64,000 nucleotides of DNA, taken from contig NC_085139.1 of the NCBI RefSeq assembly GCF_024139115.2, forward strand, positions 253,676,067 to 253,740,066, given 5' to 3'. The notes under the pieces were generated by a model. It was not told where the DNA came from. It saw nothing but the letters and a program-made list of their open reading frames with translations, and made no database searches. This document shows positions 56,759 to 64,000 of this stretch, in pieces. Position numbers and translations under genes: made by a program. Within the stretch, counting starts at the first letter, position 1. Each line of letters begins with the position of its first letter. This DNA comes from Armigeres subalbatus. Taxonomy: Eukaryota; Arthropoda; Insecta; Diptera; Culicidae.

Positions 56759-58162
56759 ATGAGCCTTGAAAGACAAACATTTTTGGAGATGGAGGTGGTG
56801 GACCCCTTTGCCAAAAGGGGTCTAGCGAGGTCCCCTATTATAGAGAGGGAGAGCGGAGTGACGGTTGTTGCAATTGGCAGTACCGAAGAGTCTCCAGTGG
56901 TGGTGGGGAGTAGCCCTGCTGGCACGCCTGATGAGCCACTACCAGGGATACGGGTGGTGACCGAGAAACTCGATGAGATCATCGAGTTCATAAGCGGCAA
57001 GGAGTACACCAACAAGGAGCTTAAGCAGAGCCTGTTGGTGCTTCGGCAAGCTGTTCGAGTCGCAAGACAAGAACAGGACGCTTATATCAGGCGTGTAGCG
57101 GCAGCAGAGAAGGTAGCCAAAGGTACCCAGACCAAGGCCCTCTCCTCCCCTAGCGGTGTTACAGCGGCGAAAGAGGCGACCGCCCTTACGACCAGTGAGG
57201 GTAAGAAAACGCCAAGCTCGAAGCGACCCAATCGCGCTACCATTACGGCAAAGCGTCGCCTGGATGGTGCACCGGAGCCTGAAGGGCGTGTGCCCAAGAA
57301 GGCGAAAGGCACTAGACAGGCACAAGTTGCTGAGCCACAAGCTGGCCCCAGCCAGCCATCGGTATCCGCCGAAGGGGATACAAATCCTTGGCAGCTGGTC
57401 AGTAGGGTGCGGAAGTCAAACACCCCTCGACCTGCGAAGAAGGTGAGAGACAGAGGCGAAGCCTTGTTGGTGAAAACCGACAAGGACAAATACGCCGATG
57501 TCCTGAAATCGCTGCGAGCGACCGATAGCCTATCGGCCCTGGGCCAGGGTGTGCGCAGCGTTAGACGTACCAAGAACGGTGAAATGATCTTGGTACTGAA
57601 GCGTGGCGCGCAATCCAGCGGGGTAGCTTACAAAAAGCTTGCCCAGGAGGTCTTGGGTGACGGCGCTCAGGTCAGGTCGTTGGGTGCGGAAGTGACCCTC
57701 CAGTGTAAGCAACTGGACGAGGGCACGACCGCGGAAGACGTCGTCTCTGCCGTCAAAGAGCAGTGCGGCACAGAGGTTGAGCGGTCCTCTGTACGTCTAA
57801 GAGGGGGATTCTTTGGTACGCAGGTAGCCTATCTTGGACTACCGGTGGCTGACGCTAAAAAGGTCACTGAGAAAGGGAAGCTGAAGATCGGCTGGTCAGT
57901 ATGCCCAGTAAGCGTGCTCCAGCCACCTTCAGTGGACAGGTGCTACTGGTGCCTTGAGTCCGGGCACAAGTCTTATGACTCCAAGGGCCCAGACCGAAGC
58001 AAGATGTGTCGTCGCTGCGGCGAGGAGGGACACAAGGCGTAGGAATGCGACAAGGCAACTAGGTGCCTTATCTGCGCCAGTATGAAGCAGGCCCGGAACC
58101 ATGCTATGGGCGGGCCTGCGTGTCCCTTCGGAGAAGCCAATCGGAAAAAGCCGTGCAAGTAA
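56759..58162 (+). pseudogene. R1-clade ORF1 (gag), premature stop
   Basis: Starts MSLERQTFLEMEVVDPF, with an acidic then Lys/Arg-rich low-complexity middle (KKTPSSKRPNRATITAKRR) and a gag core from about residue 210 (NPWQLVSRVRK, LVKTDKDKYADVLKSLRA, LGAEVTLQCKQLDEGTTAEDV). Knuckle 1 reads CYWCLESGHKSYDS, where the last position should be Cys. Knuckle 2 (CRRCGEEGHKA) is cut by a TAG at 58040-58042, but the same frame continues ECDKATRCLICASMKQARNHAMGG and ends at TAA 58160-58162. So the ORF was 467 codons and now stops at 427 with its zinc array damaged. Confidence 0.85.
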
Positions 58163-60799
58163 CACAGCTGAATCCGAATCACTGTGCACCTGCCCAGCAA
58201 CTGCCGTGGCAGTCGGTCTAGGAGTCGAGCATCGATGTCGCCCTCCTGTCCGACCCGTACAACATCCCTGCCAATAATGGCATTTGGGTGTCGGACGGGT
58301 CTAGGTCGGCGGCAATCTGCACAACGGGAAGGTACCCGGTTCAAGAGGTTGTACACTCCTCCGCGGAGGGTGTCGCGATAGCCAAGATCAATGGGGTGTT
58401 CTATTGTAGCTGCTACGCCCCACCAAGGTGGCCACGACCCACCAAGGTGGCAGACGCCCGGCTTACTGGTGGAGTGCCGAAATTGCAGCCCTACGATCAG
58501 CCTGCCTCAAGGCTAGATGTAGGACGCAACGAGCCCGCACCGAGGAGGTAAGAGCGGTCCACCGTGAAGTGTTTCGAGCTGCAAAATTGGCCCTTATAAA
58601 GGTTACTAAGAGCAGCAATAGAGCGTGTTTTGACAACCTGTGCGAGGGTTCCAACGCAAATCCATGAGGTGACGCCTATAGGATCGTTATGGCTAAGACC
58701 AAAAAGGGCTCTTCACCCTCCGAACGATCACCGGACCGGTTGGCGAGGATTATCGAAGTACTCTTCCCGTCCCGAGCCACAAGTCCCTGGCCTCCTCCTG
58801 CGCTGCAAGGCGCTGGGAGTGTGGCCGAAATGGTGGCTCCGGTGACGAACGAAGAGTTACTCGCAGTGGCTAGCACCCTTGCGATGAACAAAGCTCCAGG
58901 CCCCGATGGAGTTCCAAACAGTGCACTCAAGGCAGCGATCATAGCGAACCCGAACATGTTCAGGCTAGCTATGCAGAGATGCCTGGATGAGTGTCGTTTC
59001 CCTGAGAGATGGAAAAGGCAGAAGTTGGTACTGCTGCCGAAGGCCGGGAAGCCTCCGGGCGACCCATCGGCGTACAGACCAATTTTCCTGATCGACACGA
59101 CGGGTAAACTGCTCGAGAGGATCATCCTCAACAGGCTCACCCCGTACGCAGAGGGTACGGATGGCCTGTCGAGTAACCAGTTTGGTTTTCGGAAGGGTAA
59201 GTCCACGGTGGACGCTATCAACTCAGTGCTCAAGACTGCAGAGGTAGCGATCCAACGGAAAAGGCGAGGAATTCTATACTGTGCGTTGGTGACACTGGAC
59301 GTGAAGAAAGCATTCAACAGCGCAAGCTGGGATGCCATCGCGCTCTCGTTACACCGGCTTAGCCTGCCGGTGGGACTGTACCGGATCTTGAAAAGCTACT
59401 TCCAGAACCATGTGGTGCTATACGAGACCGAGGCCGGTCAGAAAAGTGTTCCCATTACCGCAGGAGTCCCGCAAGAGTCAATCCTGGGCCCGGTACTATG
59501 GAACCTGATGTATGACGGGGTTCTGAAGCTAAAGTTCCCTACTGGTGTGAAGATCGTCGGCTTTGCTGACGATGTAACCCTAGAGGTCTACGGGGAGTCA
59601 GTCCCCGAAGTAGAGTTAACCGCAGAACACGCGATCAGCACTGTGGCGGACTGGATAAGTGCGAGAGGCCTTGAGCTCGCTCAACATAAGACGGAGGTGG
59701 TTATCGTCAGCAACCGTAAGTCGGCACAACATGCAGTTGTACACGTGGGAGATGTCGCGATCACTTCAAAGTGGAGTCTGAAGATTCTTGGGGTCATCAT
59801 AGACGACAAGCTTACCTTATGCGTGCAAGAAGGCTTCGACTGCTGTGGCGGCATTATCGAGGATGATGTCCAACAGCTCCAAGGTGTGCGCCAGTAGACG
59901 CAGGCTACTGGCAGGCGTTGCCGCATCTATCCTTAGGTACGGCGGCACGTCCTGGGCAAAAGCACTGGGGGTAACCAGTTACCTGCAGAAACTGAAGAGC
60001 ACCTACCGTTTGATGTGTCTCAGGGTGATATCGGCCTACCGCACGGTATTGCACGACGCATCCTGTGTGATAGCGAGTATGATGCAAGTCGGGCTGGTCA
60101 TCCGGGAAGACGAGGAGTGTTTTGACCTACGTGGCACCAGAGGAGCCCGCGAGCGTACCAGGGTGACTTCGGTTACCAGATGGCAGCGCGAGTGGGATAA
60201 CTCCTCGAAAGGTAGGTGGACCCACCGGCTGATTCCTAACATATCAAGCTGGGTGGGGAGACCCCATGGGGAGGTTCACTTCCATCTGACACAATTCTTG
60301 TCAGGCCATGGCTGTTTCCGACAGTACCACCACAGGTTTGGGCACGCGGAGGTCCCCATCTGCCCTGACTGCCCAGGTGTTGACGAAACTGCAGAGCACA
60401 TACTGTTCGTATGTCCTCGTTTCGACGTCGAAAGAAGAGCAATGCTAGACGTTTGCGGCCGGGACACAACTCCGGATAACCTTATCCAGAGGATGTGTCA
60501 AGCGGTGGAGAAGTGGAACGCAGTCTCGACCAAGATGAATACACCACTAGGTGTTCCAATCTGTCAAATTCACGATTCAGCCATCTTGGATTTTAGTATG
60601 GGAGAGCCAGCCGGTTTGTTTATGTTTTGCACCGAAAATTAATTTTTCACCCCCGCCTTCTTCTCGTCCATAAACTGAGAACATTGAAACACCTAGCTGT
60701 GTATTCATCTTGGTCTCGACTGCAACCACTCAGATTGCCTGCAGCTTGCAGGGAATCTGGCGCGCCGAGCAACAATCGACAAGCATGACTAACTTGTGA
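58163..60799 (+). pseudogene. R1-clade ORF2 (endonuclease-RT), endonuclease deleted
   Basis: The endonuclease start is visible (VALLSDPYN after a TAG, ICTTGRYPVQEVVHSSAEG, YCSCYAPPRW), then it jumps at about 58430-58455 straight to the EN-RT linker (YWWSAEIAALRSACLKAR, NRACFDNLCEG). RT: 58689-59897 carries NKAPGPDGVPNSALK, FGFRKGKSTVDAI, LDVKKAFNSASWD, VPQESILGPVLWN (PQGS expected) and an intact GFADDVTLEV box. A frameshift near 59850 leads to 59845-60642 with a C-x2-C-x8-H-x4-C finger near 60360-60415. The original C-terminus (STATTQIACSLQGIWRAEQQ to TGA 60797-60799) is displaced by the MITE at 60531-60713, which supplies a spurious tail ending at 60642. Confidence 0.85.
60531..60713. mobile_element. 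183-bp MITE inserted in R1 ORF2
   Basis: Ends CAAGATGAATACAC and GTGTATTCATCTTG are inverted, and the match continues through CTAGGTGTT / AACACCTAG (about 30 bp). TCTCGAC is duplicated at 60524-60530 and 60714-60720 (6-7 bp, exact end ambiguous because of neighbouring C/G). Removing the insert restores the ORF2 frame AVSTATTQIA. Confidence 0.85.
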
Positions 60800-60800
60800 T

Positions 60801-61198
60801 TGGTTAGTTAGAGCGAAAGTGCCGAACGCGGAGAAGTGTGTGAATGGTCTGCCCATGCAGAGGTATTGGCGCAGCGGGTGGCAACCGAGATCGTCACCTC
60901 GAAGCATGGCAGAAGTGTGAATGAATAGGTGTATGAATGGACTGCACACGCCGCGCTGGGATTAGCACAGGAATGTTGGTTCCTATATCTCTGCATGACA
61001 GATCTGAACATCTCGGGAGCCTTAGCAATGACCGCTTAGATGACCACACACTTCGAAAAAGCCATTTATAATTTTAGATGCTTCGAAACCGACACCCACG
61101 AGCATCATTATTGATGCGAAACTGTGTCATGATAAATGTGAAACTAGGTTCACATTTAAATTTACACGGCTGTATTATTGAAACAAAAATGATAAACA
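60801..61198. other. probable R1 3' UTR, then unassigned DNA
   Basis: The GC-richer stretch to about 61040 probably belongs to the R1 element 3' untranslated region. No A-tail was located. The rest is AT-rich without features. Confidence 0.4.
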
Positions 61199-61522
61199 CG
61201 CTAAAATGAATTACTCAAAATTGAGTGGAATCCGACTCATTTTCATTAAAACAGGACAACTCAAAATTTGAGTAAAAGATACTACTTCAATAAAATGATG
61301 ATTTCGCGAAAGTTAAGCTTGGCCTTCCATCAATTTTTAATACGACAGATGCGAATCAAGTTTATCTATCTATCTAAGTGCATTTTACGACAAACAGACT
61401 CCTAGTTTAAGTGCAATCATCATTTTATTGAAGTAGTATCTTTTACTCAAATTTTGAGTTGTCCCGTTTTCAATGAAAATGAGCCGAATTCGACTCAATT
61501 TTGAGTAGATAATTTTTAGCGT
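61199..61522. mobile_element. ~320-bp MITE with ~100-bp TIRs
   Basis: Arms 61199-61302 and about 61418-61522 are inverted copies starting ACGCTAAAA. They include ACTCAAAATTGAGT, CTCATTTTCATTGAAAAC-like and AAAAGATACTACTTCAATAA blocks (about 90% by eye). The spacer is about 115 bp and has no ORF. Target duplication not resolved. Confidence 0.8.
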
Positions 61523-62039
61523 AAAGTACCAGACGGAAACCGAACATTGGTTCGCTGCGTGAGCGCCACTCACGTTACCACCCAGCCATCACCGCTTCAT
61601 GAGGGAGCAGAGATCAAAGTGAAACAAGTTCTACATTCTTCCGCGTATGCTATGTTCATTGCATCAACCCGTCGGCTGCTTGGGTGTTGGGTGCGTGTGT
61701 TGTCATTTCATACGTTCATCGCACCGGTTGCTGTGCTTTGGGTTCGATGGATGTAAATTTCAGTTTGTTTTTCATTAAAACTGTGGCCACGGTGCCCCAG
61801 TAGACCGTTATTATAAAATAGAAATGTCCATCAAAACCAAGTATAGGGCTCGATTCCTGTGCAATTAGCAACCTCTGGACCAATTTTAAAAAAAAAATCC
61901 CTAGGTAGAGTCTCGAGAAATCTTGATTTGAAGTTTTTAGTTAAGAAATTTCAAAAGAATCCATATAAGAATCCAAAAGTATCACCAAAAACCCTGATTA
62001 ATTCACCTAGATATATGTCATTCAACTCTTCTTGTACCT
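61523..62039. other. spacer, nothing identified
   Basis: No gene or repeat recognised. The 69-codon frame at 61547-61756 has no domain. Confidence 0.4.
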
Positions 62040-62232
62040 GCCGGTCGGAAGTAACCACCAGCTTTGTAGGGTTGCTGTCCGGCATTCTTGAAATATGCCC
62101 TGCCCATCGTACCCTTCCAGCTTTAGCTACCTTCTGGGTACTGGGTTCGCCGTAGAGCTGGGTGAGCTCTTGTTTCATCCTTCGCCGCCACACACCATTC
62201 TCTTGCACAACGCCAAAGATGGCCCTAAGCAC
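62040..62232 (-). pseudogene. RTE-like retrotransposon ORF fragment (post-RT region)
   Basis: The minus strand reads LRAIFGVVQENGVWRRRMKQEL, then TQLYGEPSTQKVAKAGRVRW and AGHISRMPDSNPTKLV, the region C-terminal to the RT in the same broad family as 29253-30470, upstream of the segment kept at 2010-2120. It is open on both sides into unrelated sequence, so it is a truncated relic. Confidence 0.65.
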
Positions 62233-64000
62233 GCGTTGCCGTTATTAGAACTATAAATATTTACAACTGACTTATCTTACCAAACTGACTTAAGTATGTT
62301 TTTGTATGGCTAACTTGCTCGAGTTTAGTATAAGTGTTGCTTTCAATGTTTAATAGAATGAAAGGTAAACATGACTTTTAATTTGGTTCATAATGGAGAG
62401 AAGTAAGACCAGAGTTCATGTAGAATAATAATAGTTAGAAGCTGTTATACTCGATCACAGCACTTATTAACCGATCTTTGCTGCCAAATCTCGTCAAAGT
62501 TCTAATCAACGACTAGAACGCATGTTTGATATGTAAGCCAAAACCTATTCCGGTACCTCTACAGAACTCTGAAACATGATAATTCAAGATATGGTACTTT
62601 GACGTGAATGGAAGCTGCGGCTTTTTCCAGCTGCCAGCAAAGCCATCGATTGCTTCCTCAAAACCATGCTCGAGTTTCAAAGAGATGTATCTTGCGTACA
62701 CTTTTTTGAAATCATTCAGAATCTGCTGATTGAAATAAGAATTAGAAAATTTGGTAATGTTTAAGCAGAGTAATGACGTAATCCGAAAGATCGGGATTCT
62801 AGTGAACAGGGTAGAAATATTTCACAGTCAATGCAGTGAAAAACATGGATCTCAGTAAAATCTGCAGTCGCCTTCATCGCCGCCGCGGTGAGTGCGACTG
62901 GGTGCAGCCGAAAAATCATTTCCAACACCGACCGTTCAATTTCGCATTCAGCCACTCACAAGTCGCTCTGACACGCTGCTCAGTTCGCGCCTTACCGTAT
63001 GACTGTGAGTGGCCCATTTAAACGCGTGGTGAATTTTTTCAATTTGCTGGGTGAATGTGTACATTTTGCTGTGGTAAATTTCATCTTCGCGGCGCAGTGG
63101 ATGATGTGAGTTCTGTTGTTTAGTTTTCTGCCTCTCCGGGAATATGAGACTGATTTCAAAGCAGGAGGAAAATAAAAACATGATATAAAAAAACATCACC
63201 TTCATCCAGTGCTGCCGAAAATTTACAACCCTGCTAGTGAACTCTATGCAATTTGTTGATGCCTCATCTGTACTTGGTTCACCCATAAATTTACTTAACA
63301 TGACGCTTCTCGAGCAACTTTAAAATCGTGTTAACAATTCCGAACTAGATGTATAGTGACGGAGATAAGCAAAGGTTCATTTTGTTTCTTTATAAAAGTG
63401 TTTTTAAAAGTTCAAAAATTGAATATTTTATCTTCGTCGTAACCGAAAACCCAAAAGAATATGCACAAAGCTTGTATTTTTTTTTCTTTCTCTTGTGCGT
63501 TTTTCCTGATATTTTCCTTGGTTCTCAAGATCTCATTCTATATGCCGAGCTCACTCTTGGAAATCATAGCTTTTCCATACCGCCATCTTCGGAGTCATTA
63601 CCAGTCCGATGATCCTTTGGCGGGGAAATCTCAGAATATGATAAAGCTCCGTCAATTCAATTGTTACAGCATCTGACGAAGATCTAACCTGTTATATAAT
63701 GCTAAACAACTACACTACTTTAAACAAATCTTTAAGCTGTTGTTTTTTTTTATCAATTTTCCGTACTCCAATCTTTGCTTCTGATGCCCGAATACATTTG
63801 TGAATAAAATAAAAAAATACAAATTTTAATCTGAATGGCATTCAACAAAGAATCTGCAGCCTGCACGTGAATTCATTAATGGTTTTGAACGGGAGGGCAT
63901 TCTTGAAGATAAACGGCTTCAAGCCATACAAAAAAAAAACATACCTAAGTCAGTTTGGTGAGCTTAATCAGTTGTGAAAAATTATAATTGTAATAAGGAC
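62233..64000. other. AT-rich intergenic DNA, nothing identified
   Basis: No coding signal, RNA gene or repeat recognised to the end of the window. Short frames (60-117 codons) lack domains and codon bias. Confidence 0.4.

Larger units (their letters stand above)
56441..60800 (+). mobile_element. R1-clade non-LTR retrotransposon, internally deleted
   Basis: A GC-rich 5' leader (about 56441-56758) is followed by ORF1 (gag) and ORF2 (endonuclease-RT with a C-terminal zinc finger) in the plus direction. The C-terminal zinc finger after the RT, the ORF1 with three clustered knuckles and the small ORF1-ORF2 junction are R1-clade features. The copy has a premature stop in ORF1, a deletion removing most of the endonuclease, frameshifts, and a 183-bp MITE near the end of ORF2. 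The 5' and 3' limits are uncertain. Base composition (GC-rich) contrasts with the AT-rich surroundings. Confidence 0.85.

Noticed and set aside
57082..57573. minus-strand frames opposite R1 ORF1 (up to 163 codons)
   Set aside because: GC-rich antisense shadows of the gag ORF.

Overview
The window looks like a piece of a large, AT-rich, repeat-dominated culicine mosquito genome, most likely Aedes. This is inferred from the mix of transposons: a Jockey-clade (Juan-like) element, an R1-clade element, RTE-like reverse-transcriptase fragments, a BEL/Pao remnant, tRNA-headed SINEs and many MITE/foldback elements. I see no complete host gene. The only host coding candidate is one possible exon at 642-804 (minus strand) that encodes a signal-anchor-like segment.

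Layout. 1-2.5 kb: the candidate exon, a tRNA-related SINE, and the last residues of an RTE-like ORF. 2.6-9.3 kb: a compound short-unit satellite (8-bp units, then 11-bp units) entered through a 21-bp hairpin. 9.3-11.5 kb: an inverted second copy of the same SINE and AT-rich spacer. 11.5-16.5 kb: a roughly 23-bp satellite whose unit is a small hairpin, followed by a hAT-type terminus. 16.7-24 kb: mostly unassigned non-coding DNA with a 560-bp TA-flanked MITE, a direct-repeat cluster holding a 120-bp foldback, and a perfect 31-bp-arm hairpin. 24-27.5 kb: a decayed BEL/Pao element (minus) with a 149-bp hAT-type MITE inside it (8-bp target duplication). 27.7-29.3 kb: a 1.57-kb element with long inverted arms, abutting an RTE-like RT (plus). 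33.2-43.2 kb: a 10-kb satellite of 12-bp half-units in 24-bp dimers. 45-55.2 kb: a foldback-type element with inverted arms and a roughly 152-bp subterminal satellite, carrying a solo LTR (1061 bp, TSD GGGA) and a full-length but dead Jockey element (5.2 kb, 15-bp TSD). The Jockey is itself split by a 678-bp near-perfect palindrome with two tRNA-like cores. 56.4-60.8 kb: an R1-clade element (plus) with most of its endonuclease deleted and a 183-bp MITE near the end of ORF2. 61.2-62.2 kb: another MITE and an RTE-like fragment.

The very long open frames (up to 2242 codons) all lie in the satellite arrays and exist because the repeat units contain no stop codons; they are not treated as genes. 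Several target-site duplications are readable, which gives a relative insertion order. The main result is this nested transposon history plus three large, unrelated satellite arrays. In each array the edge units differ from the interior, which may be biological or may be a long-read consensus artefact.
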